A stretch of DNA of 64,000 nucleotides. Source: Gracilariopsis chorda (lineage: Eukaryota > Rhodophyta > Florideophyceae > Gracilariales > Gracilariaceae). Shown in pieces: positions 54,592 to 64,000 of the stretch; the stretch's first letter is position 1; the number at the start of each line of letters is the position of its first letter. The stretch spans positions 154,830-218,829 of the forward strand of contig NBIV01000137.1 of assembly GCA_003194525.1 (NCBI GenBank), read 5' to 3'. The position numbers were made by a program, and so were the translations under genes. Under the pieces are notes generated by a model. The model was not told the DNA's origin, searched no databases, and was given only the letters and a program-made list of their open reading frames with translations.

Positions 54592-56379
54592 ATGGGTGAT
54601 AAAAGCGCGTGCTTTGACTCCGGTTCTCCGGTAAATCCCTCTGCACCAGAGTCACCAAGCACACAAACGACAACAACAGCCACCCTCCAAAAGGGAAAAA
54701 TGAACGACGACAACAATATCAACAACCACAGCCAACCGCCGAGACTTCTCGGGCGATACACCACCGGTTTCCGGTCAGTTCCCCTGCCTCAGGGCGATCG
54801 AAATCCGGTACAACCGGGGAATATGGCTGCGGCAGCCGACCATCCCTTCGCACTACCACCTTCGGTGGTGTCCTCCGGAACCACTCCGGTGTCCAACTGG
54901 CCAACTTACAACACCCTGGTGGGGCTCAATCCGATGAATCGGAATCACGCGTCGCGCCTGCGCCTTGCCCCGTGGTTTCACCTGGTCGCCGTCCTCAATG
55001 AGGGATTGGTCACCGCTTATGCGGATGGTTCAGACACCCTTCCGGGGGATCTGCCCAGAGCAGTCACCACATCGTGGGATTGGCGTCACCGGATTGCGAT
55101 TCCGCGTCACCACCTCCGAAGAAACTCGGGCGAGACCGTCACTGCGGCACAGACCGCGCTGACGCGCATGGCGTATCAACGGCAGAGCCGGGCTCCATTC
55201 GATGTACCGGTCCCACCGGAGTTTGGCTTCGACGTTAGCTACTTCCGCACTCGCGGGGAGATTGGGTACGGCGAGAACCTGTTCCGCCTCGAGACCCTCG
55301 CTTGGAGGAATTTCCCCGCAGCGCGGCAAGAGGCCCTTTGCTGGGAGCGACCGATTATTCGGGCGGAGTTCAGGTACCTTCCCCGGCAATACCGGTCCAA
55401 CTTTCTCCAAAACTTCATCCGCTACGAGCGGCGTTGGCGATCCCGATTCGGGTATTTTATCCCGTATCAGAACGTGGAGATAGAGCGGATTGCGCCGCCT
55501 CACCGACTAGGTCGGTATGTAGCACTCCCCGAGTGGTGGCGCTTCCATGAAGCCTGCCGGGGGTGCTACATAGAACTCCCGCCGGTACTTACGTACCTCG
55601 GTTCGCTGCTCATGCAGGATCCCCGGTCGGGGTTGTGGTCCGTGGTGGTTACGGAGTGGGCGGCTCGCAGTGCGGCTTATATCCTCAACGAGGCGTACGA
55701 CCAGTATCGTCTCTGGTTCCTTCAACCGCGTGTGCGGGCAGCGATCCGAAACCTGGATCTTCGCATCCCCCTTGGGGGCCAGGCCAACAATGAAGAGGTC
55801 CTCCAATTACTTGGGTACATCGACAGCGTTAGCTGGAGTGAGGTCCCGCGGGAGCAAAGCGGTCGTCTTAATGGCGGTAGCGGTAACACCGGTGGTCCGG
55901 GACTCGGTAGAAACACCGCCCTTGCGGGGGATTTTATCTACTTCGACCCCTGGGAGTTCCGGGAAATTTCCTCCGAGGAGGCGCGCGAGCTTCGCGATAC
56001 GCCCCGGCATGTGCCGGAAGACCACCCGGTGGGGTACGTCGATTCCGACGGCTACTACCGCGCATACGGCGGGGATGACCCAATGGTCGATAACGAACCG
56101 GAAGAACCCCGGGAGATGGACGTAGAGGAAACCGGCGCTAGCGCGGAAGCTTTCCCAGAGGGGGCATCTCCGGCCGAGCCGGCTGCTGACCCTTCGGCGG
56201 CAAGTGCCGGACCTTCAATCCCCAGCGGGGTGACGGCGAATGAAAACGAAATCATCGCACGTTTTCTCCGGGGTGCCGGTCTTAGCGCTGCCGAGGTATC
56301 GGGGGATGTCACCACCATGGCGGACGCGTTGGCCTACCGCCTCGCTGGTGGTTACGCCCCGGACGATGGGGGTGAGTGA
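54592..56379 (+). CDS. Long antisense ORF inside the LTR element, unknown product
   Basis: This intact 595-residue frame starts at ATG 54592 on the strand opposite gag-pol, between the polypurine tract and the chromodomain. The N-terminus (1-90) is Ser/Thr/Asn/Pro-rich. The central part (about 120-430) is rich in Trp, Tyr and Arg with many predicted strands and helices (for example RSRFGYFIPYQNVEIERI and WWRFHEACRGCYIELP). The C-terminus is acidic with Ala/Pro runs. I recognise no family. AATAAA follows at 56467-56472 on the same strand, and GTGAGT overlaps the stop region. It is the only long frame of the element without a break, which suggests it is used. Plant elements with antisense ORFs in this position are known. 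Confidence 0.6.
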   Translation: MGDKSACFDSGSPVNPSAPESPSTQTTTTATLQKGKMNDDNNINNHSQPPRLLGRYTTGFRSVPLPQGDRNPVQPGNMAAAADHPFALPPSVVSSGTTPVSNWPTYNTLVGLNPMNRNHASRLRLAPWFHLVAVLNEGLVTAYADGSDTLPGDLPRAVTTSWDWRHRIAIPRHHLRRNSGETVTAAQTALTRMAYQRQSRAPFDVPVPPEFGFDVSYFRTRGEIGYGENLFRLETLAWRNFPAARQEALCWERPIIRAEFRYLPRQYRSNFLQNFIRYERRWRSRFGYFIPYQNVEIERIAPPHRLGRYVALPEWWRFHEACRGCYIELPPVLTYLGSLLMQDPRSGLWSVVVTEWAARSAAYILNEAYDQYRLWFLQPRVRAAIRNLDLRIPLGGQANNEEVLQLLGYIDSVSWSEVPREQSGRLNGGSGNTGGPGLGRNTALAGDFIYFDPWEFREISSEEARELRDTPRHVPEDHPVGYVDSDGYYRAYGGDDPMVDNEPEEPREMDVEETGASAEAFPEGASPAEPAADPSAASAGPSIPSGVTANENEIIARFLRGAGLSAAEVSGDVTTMADALAYRLAGGYAPDDGGE

Positions 56380-56466
56380 AACCTCTGGTCCAGTTTCCTG
56401 GTTCCTCTTTCCCTGGCTATGCCAGTTAGTGTAGTGTAGTATTGTGGGGAGCTAGCTGCTCCCCTG

Positions 56467-56472
56467 AATAAA
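56467..56472 (+). terminator. Poly(A) signal downstream of the antisense ORF
   Basis: AATAAA about 90 bp after the antisense ORF stop, on the same strand. Confidence 0.4.
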
Positions 56473-56570
56473 CTTTCCCGTTTAGAACGGTGCTTCTCGG
56501 TTGAGTTCCCCGTCTTCGACGGACTTTGCCTTGTTATCCTTTCCTTTCGCTCTCCGCTCGCGCGGCAACG

Positions 56571-57320
56571 TTACCCAACTTGGGCATTGACCAGCGTGGC
56601 TGGGGCTGCAGTTCCCGTCTGACAGTGGTATCGCAGAACCTGCGACCGTGGGAGGTGTTCAATTGGCTCCCACGTATCCCCACTGGGGTCGTACCCGTAC
56701 CAGCGGACGCGGTATTGTAGAATACCATCCTGGTTCCAGGTGTGTCCGACAAGTCGGTCTACTACGAACTCTCGTTCGTAGACCTGCCGGCCGTGCCGGG
56801 TGGTGGTTGTACTCCCTTGCGAGGGCTGCCCGCTGTGCGGTATAATGTCCCTTAGCAGGGTGTTCGGCGATAACTCCGACGTTGCCGTGCGCTGTCCTAG
56901 TGGCCGCTGCTCATGCGGGAAAATATCCCTCAAGAGGGTGTGTGGTGTCACGGTTTTCCCCGGCAAGTCATTCCCCATTGGGGTGTCGTTGTTCCCGTCT
57001 TCACGGTAGGCCAGGCGAACCGCCCGTCGGCGGGGGACTTGGGCTCCGCCTTCGCGGTTGAGCTCACGAACCGCGAGTTTGCGGGAAGATGACCGCTCCT
57101 GCGGGATCGTCATTTCCACAATCCCCTGGGGGGTCCCGTGCGACACGGTGATTGGGTGGCAAACCGCCTCCCTGCCAGGCGCACGAGCACTTTGCACCAT
57201 ACGTTCCGGCGACGCCGTGGTGTCCCCGGCTACTGACGGGTTGCCTGGGGCTAACTCCGGTACACCGGTATTTTGGTCAAAATTCCCCTTTGGGGGGTTC
57301 TGGGCAGGTGCGGATGACAC
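56571..57320 (-). pseudogene. Chromodomain-containing C-terminus of integrase
   Basis: This 249-codon frame is low-complexity until its end, where YEREFVVDRLVGHTWNQDG...YRVRWYGYDPSGDTWEPIEHL forms a chromodomain with the aromatic Y/W/Y positions and WEP motif. In chromoviruses this domain guides integration to marked chromatin. It is in a different frame from the integrase, and no start near it is convincing, so it was part of the pol polyprotein. Confidence 0.7.
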
Positions 57321-57415
57321 CCTTTTCAGAGGAATTGCCGCTGAGCGCAGTGCACCATCTCCGTGAGGAGGAGCAGCGTCCGGTACGACCGGTTTCGAGC
57401 GTGCGATGGCGCGCG

Positions 57416-59980
57416 TTATTCCCGAGTTTCTCGGTTCTTCGCCGCAGCGATGCGGGGTTGGCGCAAATTATTCCCCGTAGCGGGGGCTTTGATTCCGTCA
57501 ACGACGGGAGGCGTTTCCGGTGCTTGCAAGCCAGGGCTTAAAGCTTCGACTGCAGCTTGGCCGCCTTTTTCCCCAAGAGGGGTGTGGGTATTTCCCAGCG
57601 GCGCTGGTGTATCTGGGCGCCTCTTCTCCCCGGGGCGCGGGTCTGATCGACCTGATTGAACCGCTTCCGCGGGGACTTCCGCCAACGGCGGCTTCGAGGC
57701 ATCGGGCGATTGCCTTTCCGCTGCTGCGGTCTTGGAGTGAGGCTTCTCGTTCTCCCGTGACAAACGGTGTATTTGCCGCTTTTGCGGGGCCTGCGCGTCC
57801 GGTTCCTGTTGCACAGCACTGCCCGGGAACGGGGGATTAGTGTCGCGTGACATACTCCGTGCTCCACGGTCAGTGTTACGTATGTTACGGTGTGTTTCCC
57901 GTTGCGACGGTGATATCGTTTCTCGAAAACGAGTGTTCTCCTCCCCCTCCTTAGACGGAGCGGCGGGATAAGAGATAACATTCCCCGCCTGGCGGGTATA
58001 AATGCGCGCCAGTGGGGCAGATGTGGTAAGGGCGGGCGCTGAGGGGCCCGAATTACCCGGCTGAGCCGGTGAGTCCGACAGAGTCGGTAGGTCTGAGAGT
58101 CCCCGGCTGGGGTGTGGTAGTACCGTAGGTCTAGTACTCCCGGATTGTTCCGGTGTAGCGAAGTCCGTAGAAACGGGGTTGCCTGGATCCAGGATTACCT
58201 CTGACGAGGGAGGAGGGGCAAGGACAACACGATCACGGGAAATCCGTTCGTGCGTGTCCCCCATCTCTACCACGACAGTGTCGGTGTTAACAGAGATCAC
58301 CTTGAAGGGTCCATCCGCCACAGGCGAGAGTTTGTGACGCTTCTCCCGTTCCGGGTTGTAGTATTCCTTCCTGATGAAGACGTAGTTATTTGCCCGAATC
58401 GGGGACGGTTTTCCTCGCACACGAGCGTCAAAATCCCGCTTGTAAGCGGCTTGGGCCCGTGCCATAGACTTCCGCGCCGCGGGGACCAGCTTGGAAAGCC
58501 ATTGCTTCCATTGATGCCGGTAGATACCCACAGATGGGAAATTGTCCAAGGTAGCTTGGGGTCCCAGCGCCACAGGCGGGGGTGTTCTAGATAGAACTAA
58601 CTCGAATGGCGAAACTCCGGTAGTCCGGTGTACCTGCGTATTGTACGCGTAGGTTACCGCATCAGCGTAGAGATCCCAATTCTTTGGGTGGTCAGCGACG
58701 TAGGAACGTAACGCCGCGAGTAACATCCGGTTAAACCGTTCAACTTGCCCATTACACTGGGGGTGGTAGGTAGTCGTGAACAAGTTCTTGACATCCAGGA
58801 TGCGACAAACATCCTGGAAGAACTTGCTCACGAACTGCTTCCCGTTGTCAGAGAGCACCTCTACAGGGGGACCGTAGACAAAAATCCAGTGCGTCACCAG
58901 AGCCTGGGCCACCGTGAGAGCGGTTATCCTCCGAAGAGGGACAGTCCGTACCAGCTTAGAAAAGCGGTCGGTAATGACAAGTAGAAACTTGTTTCCACGT
59001 TTCGTGGTGAGTAATGGTCCGAGAATATCGATCGCAATAAACTCGAGCGGCGCCCTTGCGGGGAATAGTTTCATCTTCTTCGCATTTTTGCGGAGTTTGA
59101 CGCGATTCTTCGCGCATTCGCTACAAAACCGCACAGTTGCGTAGCAATCCACCGCCATTGCGGGCCAATAGAAATCCCTTTGCAGGGTTAGGTAGAGTTT
59201 CCTCCCACCTGGGTGACCTCCAATGGGGGCGTAGTGTGATAGATGTAACACCCGCGATTGCAGGGAATGTGGTACCACAATCTGTGGGCGGGCTTCGACC
59301 TTTCTTACGAGGTAGCCTTTGTCGTTTACCCCGAAAGGGAGATCTTCACCACCGTTGATACGGGCACGAATTCTCGTACAGAATGGGTCGCCGAATTGTT
59401 CTCGGATCATTTCTTCCGGTGATACCGGTACAAAGTTTCCCGGTAACGGGTTCTCAGATCCATCTCGCGATGCGAGTAGTTCGTCAAAGTCAGCATCCTC
59501 GTCCCCGTTTTCTGGCCCAGCCTCGACGGCACATTCCGGATCATCCAGGTCTATGGCCATGAAACATGGGACTTCATCATCCTCCGTTGGGAGTGCTTCC
59601 CCACTTGTGGGTAACCGCAATAAAGCGTCGGCCTGGGTGTTCTGCGCACCCTTTTTATAAATGACTTGAAAGTCATATTCCGCGAGGCGGAGTCTCCAGC
59701 GCATGAGGCGTCCCGACGGGTCGGAGATATTCATCAACCACCTCAATGAGGAATGATCCGTGTATACGGTGAAGTGAATTCCCATAAGGTAGGGGCGCAG
59801 AGTGGTCATCGCCCATACGACGGCGAGGCACTTTTTCTCCGATACGGAGTAGTTCCGCTCATGAACATTGAGCGAACGTGACCAATAACCAATTGGATGC
59901 CGTTCCCCCTCGGGGGTGGTTTGAAAAAGAGCACACCGGACTTGGTAGTCGGTCGAGTCCGTATCTACGGAGTATGGCAA
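57416..59980 (-). pseudogene. RNase H and integrase region of pol
   Basis: The 854-codon frame begins inside RNase H (YSVDTDSTD, SEKKCLAVVWA, YTDHSSLRWL, ADALLRL). It continues into integrase: an HHCC zinc block (HLSHYAPIGGHPGG...CSEC), then the DDE core with AIDILGPL, LSDNGKQF and GQVERFNR. The catalytic D, D and E are all present. After the core a Pro/Ser/Arg-rich tail of about 280 residues runs to the stop. The 5' boundary is set by a frame change from the RT frame near 60070, next to runs of G and C. Confidence 0.85.
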
Positions 59981-60027
59981 CCCAAGTTTTGGGAGATGTA
60001 GGATTGGTGCTGATGTGACAGCCTCCT

Positions 60028-61203
60028 TTAAGGAGTTAAAAGCTTCCGATTGCTCGGGCGTAAATGTTCCCAGTTTTGGGGGTTCCCCTTTCGCAACAAC
60101 GCGTTCAGGGGCGCTGCAGTATCCGAAAAGTTCGGGATAAACCGTCGATAGACGTTGACCAGTCCCAGAAAGGAGCGCAGTTCCGTTTGAGTACGGGGTT
60201 CTTTCGCCTCAACGAGGGATTTGACTCGAGCTTTCTCGATTGCTAAACGTCCAGGACGGATAATGTGACCCCGATACTTCACAGTATCTGTGAAAAACTC
60301 GCATTTCCTCAACTTGAGGGTAATTCCCGCATCGCGGAGTACGGTGAGCACGTCTCGGACGTGAGTGAGATGGTCTTCCAACGAGTGGGAGAAGATGATG
60401 ATATCATCACGGTAGACCAGACAACTCCGCCACTTAAAGCGGTTGAGTAGAATATCTACTGCACGCTGAAAGGTGGCGGGGGCGTTGGTTAACCCAAATG
60501 GCATCCGCTTGAAGCGGTACGTTCCTGCATGGCAGGTGAATGCGGTTTTGTCGCGATCCTCCTGTCTGACTGGTACTTGCCAATATCCCCAATTGGAATC
60601 AAGGGCCGTGAACACGGTGGCGTCTCCAAGGGAGTCAATGCACTCGTCCATACGAGGGATGGGGTACGTGTCCCTAACAGTCACGGCATTGAGCCGGCGG
60701 TAGTCGACACAGAACCTCCAGGTTCCGTCGGCCTTTAAAGCCAGTACAACTGGGGATGCCCAGGGTGATTGAGCGGGCTCAATCACACCTGCGCGGAGCA
60801 TCTTGTCCACCTGGGACTGCTCCTCTTCCCGAGCTTTCGGACCTGCCCTGTAAGGGGGTTGTGCAACCGGTCGCGCACCGGGGATTAAATCGATCCGGAG
60901 TTCCGTTGCATTAATCTCGCCAAGCGAGCCATCCCACATTGTGGTGAATTCCCGTAACATAGTACGGAGTTTGTCGCGGTGCGACTCTGGCACGTGGCTG
61001 AAGTCCAGCGCTTCAAGTGCTTTTTTCCGGATCAATCCGGTCATTGCTCGATGGAGCATTGTCCTGTGGAACAGGTGTGGTTCGCAATTCCGAGTTACTC
61101 GGTATGTTCGGCGCTGAAGTAGCGGTTTCCTCCCCCTCCTTAGACTTGACGTCTTCGGACGGCGGGGCGAACTCCTCAGAAGAGGTGGTAACTCCGAGTA
61201 CAT
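60028..61203 (-). pseudogene. Reverse transcriptase region of pol
   Basis: The 391-codon frame holds all RT blocks: IEPAQSPWASPVVLALKADG, FCVDYRRLNAVT, FTALDSNWGYWQVPV, FKRMPFGLTNAPATFQR, CLVYRDDIIIFS (catalytic YxDD written as YRDD) and FLGLVNVYRRFIPNFS. The DNA behind the IEPAQS codons forms a 10-bp inverted repeat with a 2-nt loop. The frame ends shortly after the connection region, where RNase H continues in another frame. Confidence 0.88.
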
Positions 61204-61493
61204 CGGCGGCTGTCATCTTTGTTGGCAGCATTCCCATAGGATGGGGGTTACACTCCCAATTACTTGGTGTTTGACCAGATACTGGGGGTGTTTGCCAAGG
61301 TTGGCAACCAATATCCGGAAAGGGACATCCGGGAAATGGAGACAATTCCATTAGCCAGCGCCAGCTGGGATTTCTCCTACAATGAGGCGAGGGGTTGTAT
61401 AACCCGAAGACCGTGTTGACGGGAATTTACCTGCACCAAGACTTGGGACTCAGCCGGTATAGAAACCGAGGCAGCGACGCGGAGCTTGGTGGA

Positions 61494-62128
61494 CTAGCGG
61501 GACGCGGGCGGTGGTTCCTGCGCAGCAGGGAGCGGAACTTGTTTCCGAGAGGACCGCTTTAGCGGGCGGCGAACAATCGGAACCGACGATCCGTCGTCAA
61601 GTTCTACACGCCTGAGGCGGGGCCTGATTGCGTCGACAAATCTGTCGCAGTAATCACATCCCAGTATGACTGGTGCTGCCAATGAACGGCAAACGATGAA
61701 GTCCAACTTCACCACGGAGGTACCAGGTCTCACGACGAGGTCCACTGTGCCCACCGTTTGTAACGGGTTGTTATTCGCATCCGAAATGTCGGGGACCGCG
61801 TCAGAGCGGATACGAGACCGCACAAGCGGGGGTAACAATGATTCCACAACGAAGTTGGGCCTGCACCTGTATCCAGGACGGTGAGAAACCTCACCATAAA
61901 CTGAAGGTCAAGGCCAAGGTCGGCATAGACCTTATAATTGCGCTTGGCCAAGACCAAGACTCTACCGGGAATCCGGGGATTTTTACTCCGTATCCACGGG
62001 CGACGCAACACACCGAGGTGCGCAGAGTCCGCGTCAGCGGTGTCTTTCCTCGAGAGGACTTTCACCGGGGAGCGAGGCGAGGACGCCTCGGGCGCCAACA
62101 GCCTCGTTCTTGAGGACGCCTCTCCCAA
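61494..62128 (-). pseudogene. Retropepsin-like protease region
   Basis: One frame (61730-62128) contains the active site LTVLDTGAGPTSLW; another (61494-61847) carries the later strand motif VILGCDYCDRFVDAI. The two overlap at about 61850, so the protease is split by a frame change. Ty3-type proteases have this DTGA and ILG pair. Confidence 0.7.
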
Positions 62129-62338
62129 AGGGGAGACTCCCTCAGTTAGTTTTCCGCCTTCGGCGGTGGGTTGGTTTCCTCGACAACGAGTGCTTCATCC
62201 CGTTGACGGGGGTTTCTATCCGCATAAGCGGGGGTTGCAACGGATGGTTTGCGTGATCTCCCGAACCGGGGTGTATGAAGCTTGCCGCGCACGCGGGGTC
62301 TGTGGTAGGGCGTGGGAAAAGTCCGTTTTAGCACGGAG

Positions 62339-63928
62339 TTAGGAAGCCGTCGGGACGGAACGTTTCTCCTCTGGAGTGAGGGCCTCATAATTTGCCACCA
62401 CCTTGGCCATATCCTTCAGTGAACAAATACACTGAGGAGAGGTATGGCCATGGGCATAGCACAGGTGGCAAATGAGAGCCAGCACCGCGACACGCGGATT
62501 ATTATTCCGAGTATCGGAGAAGCGAACCGCAGGGCGGGTGTCAGTCCATCCAGGCCGTTGATAACGGGATTGACCGTTTGAAAACGGGAGTCGTTGGGGT
62601 TGAACCCGACTGTTACCACCGTATAGAACGGAATCTTCTGTTTCCCGTATCATGGGTCATCGCCGTCGTTGACGGTAAGTCACTGGTGGGTATCGACACA
62701 CCATCCCCCTGCGCTAAATGCACGGTATCAAATCCCTGTCCAGGTTCCCATCCGCGGTGAGCGGGAGAGAGGAAGCTTCGCTTTCCAGCAACAACGCCTT
62801 GGCGGATTTAGACCGATTGTTCGGAGTTCTTGCACGAAGTGCATCCCCTTCCGCTCGAGCGTGTTGGACCAGCTCGAGGTAGGTGATCCTTCGCTTGTCC
62901 TCCCGATAACGGGTAAACTAAACTCCGGATTGCCGGGTCAAGACCATCAATGAACATGGTACTGCGCTCCCCAGCGGGGTATACGTTACCACATCTGTGG
63001 AAAGCCTTGTTAAGGCGCACCGAGTAATCGGTCTCAGTCTCTCCAGCACGCTGGCGTGTATCTCGCAAAGCGAGGATAGCCTGCTGAATAGCGGTGTTGG
63101 TGGCGTAGGAGCGCAGAAGATACTGCACAGCCTCCGGCCAGCAAGTAACTCCTCCCTCGGAGGCGCGAGAAGATCCTCTGACAGAGGTGTATTGGTCCTC
63201 CGCCACTCCCCGTAAGAAATACGGTAAAGCCAAATAGGCTTGTCCCTCATTCATACCGAGGATATCGGCCTCCGCTACAAAGCGGGATAGGAAATCCAGT
63301 ACTAGGACTGGGTCCTCTCCAGTAAAATACTGGTTGCGGAGCGAGAGCTGGCATTCGCTTAGTGCATTCTCGCACTTTTCCCGTACCACGGGGCGTACGT
63401 CCAAGTGACGAATCTTCAAGCCGGTAGTACCGGTATGATAAAAGCTTCCGGTAATCCGGGTTTGTCGGTTTCAATTCCCGGAGACCGGGGTGTCTTCTCC
63501 ACTTCTGGCGGGTTCGGACCACACCTTCAGTGGCCCGATGACCGCTTCGAGCGGGAGGAGTAGCCTCGCTTCTCGTCCTCCGAGTCGGATTCCGAGGAGC
63601 TCGACTAACCGAATGATTTCGGGTGAGTCCGGCGATGCCGAAGAATCGGAGTCCGAATATTTTCGTGGTGTTTCCGTCGGTGACGGCGTTTCTTCTTCCA
63701 GCAAGCTGGTCGTTGTGCGATGCCTCGTTGACCGGATCACCCGGGATGGTTTGTCCATGAGGACGAACTGCTCCAGCGTCTCCAGGCGGGCACCAATCCG
63801 ATCAAATCGGGCTTCAACTCCTTCGATGAAGGCGCGGGTTGTCCCAAACTCTCCAACACGGAGTTGACGTCAGACCGTAAAATACGGAGCTCCTCGGCGA
63901 CCTCCTTTACGGGGGTTGCCGAGACCAC
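62339..63928 (-). pseudogene. Gag region
   Basis: Frames at 63737-63928 and 63471-63758 give a charged N-terminal part. The 62808-63419 frame holds a gag-like helical domain (ALPYFLRGVAEDQYTS...QAILALRDTRQRAGETETDYSVRLNKAF). The 62339-62653 frame ends with a CCHC zinc knuckle CHLCYAHGHTSPQC (C-x2-C-x4-H-x4-C). An in-frame TGA at 63471 and a frame change near 62.7 kb interrupt it. Gag coats the element RNA; the knuckle binds it. Confidence 0.7.
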
Positions 63929-64000
63929 CTCTTGGAGGGATTTTAGTTCCCCTACAAGGGTGTCATGGGCGGTCCACAGAGCGCGGACCTGGGATTCCAG

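Larger units (their letters stand above)
53739..63990. repeat. Dense array of CCNN-loop-N'N'GG mini-hairpins
   Basis: Perfect 4-5 bp stems opening with CC and closing with GG, loops 3-5 nt, recur through the element. LTR examples: 53900 CCGC-GTGA-GCGG, 53920 CCTC-AGTA-GAGG, 53939 CCAC-GTAA-GTGG, 54002 CCCT-AAAA-AGGG, 54126 CCCA-ATGA-TGGG, 54361 CCAC-ATTCC-GTGG. Coding examples: 59416 CCGG-TGATA-CCGG, 60505 CCGC-TTGAA-GCGG, 62199 CCCG-TTGA-CGGG, 62220 CCGC-ATAA-GCGG, 63421 CCGG-TAGTA-CCGG. Start-to-start distances of 19-22 bp recur. Stems covary while the CC/GG frame stays constant. Confidence 0.75.
53727..64000 (-). mobile_element. Ty3/gypsy LTR retrotransposon (chromovirus-like), 5' end beyond the window
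   Basis: On the minus strand the order is gag, protease, reverse transcriptase, RNase H, integrase, chromodomain, polypurine tract, LTR. RT before integrase defines Ty3/gypsy; the C-terminal chromodomain defines chromoviruses. At least 10.27 kb is present. Reading frames change at several points (gag/zinc knuckle, within protease, between RT and RNase H, before the chromodomain), and gag has an in-frame TGA at 63471. This copy is therefore probably inactive, or has many indel errors. The sequence is densely packed with CC...GG mini-hairpins. The flank ATTAT (53722-53726) is the expected target duplication. Confidence 0.88.

Noticed and set aside
55000-61000. Mini-hairpins as 12-bp insertions into pol
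   Set aside because: Conserved RT and integrase motifs run through hairpin sites without extra residues, so the units formed by substitution, not insertion.
1-64000. CRISPR array, bacterial operon or ribosome-binding-site features
   Set aside because: Gene content is eukaryotic; the regular 20-bp spacing of LTR hairpins involves variable stems, not identical repeats with spacers.
1-64000. tRNA, 5S or spliceosomal RNA genes
   Set aside because: Candidate B-box words (for example near 731 and 1574) lacked a matching A box or cloverleaf; none could be supported.

Overview
The window is nuclear DNA of a eukaryote. My best guess is an intron-poor multicellular red alga of the florideophyte type. 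Large conserved eukaryotic proteins (CDT1, RRP1, a gamma-tubulin complex protein, DNA ligase I, a bromodomain/NET protein) lie in single uninterrupted frames, beside a cyanobacterial/plastid-type site-2 protease. Only one convincing intron is visible (53429-53569), and one more is implied upstream of the bromodomain gene. Species identity is inferred, not shown.

Layout. 1-5 kb: LINE 3' fragments and a broken CDCA7-type zinc-finger gene. 6.3-16 kb: compact housekeeping block with CDT1 (-), RRP1 (-), a GCP5/6-like gamma-tubulin complex protein (+) and an alpha/beta hydrolase (+). 16.4-22 kb: a hairpin cluster, a LINE fragment and a decayed Sel1-repeat gene (-). 22.5-31 kb: DNA ligase I (-) and the M50 protease (+) share a promoter region, followed by two paralogous C2H2 zinc-finger regulators (+). 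31-39 kb: a secreted Cys-rich/Pro-rich protein (+), a BET-type bromodomain gene (-) and membrane-protein paralogue 1 (-). 39-49 kb: gene-poor repeat debris. 49.5-53.7 kb: membrane-protein paralogue 2 (+), a dead PIF/Harbinger-type transposase, and an intron-containing hydrolase. 53,727-64,000: most of a Ty3/gypsy-type LTR retrotransposon (chromovirus-like) on the minus strand, with an extra long antisense ORF; its 5' LTR lies beyond the window.

Main discovery. From the outer LTR edge to the end of the window the retroelement is filled with tiny perfect hairpins of the form CCNN-loop(3-5)-N'N'GG. Stem sequences differ from site to site, the CC...GG frame stays, and neighbouring hairpins often start 19-22 bp apart. 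I counted 18 strict examples in the first ~710 bp, against ~0.5 expected with equal base frequencies. The pattern runs through the LTR, the antisense ORF, pol and gag, and stops at the element edge. A short cluster at 16.45-16.55 kb may be a relic of the same kind of DNA.

How genes work together. CDT1 (replication licensing) and DNA ligase I (Okazaki fragment joining) both have consensus E2F sites upstream, suggesting shared G1/S control. Several genes show single-base frame breaks. At least two of these are near homopolymers (both membrane paralogues) and may be assembly errors, whereas the Sel1 gene and the transposase carry in-frame stops and look genuinely decayed.
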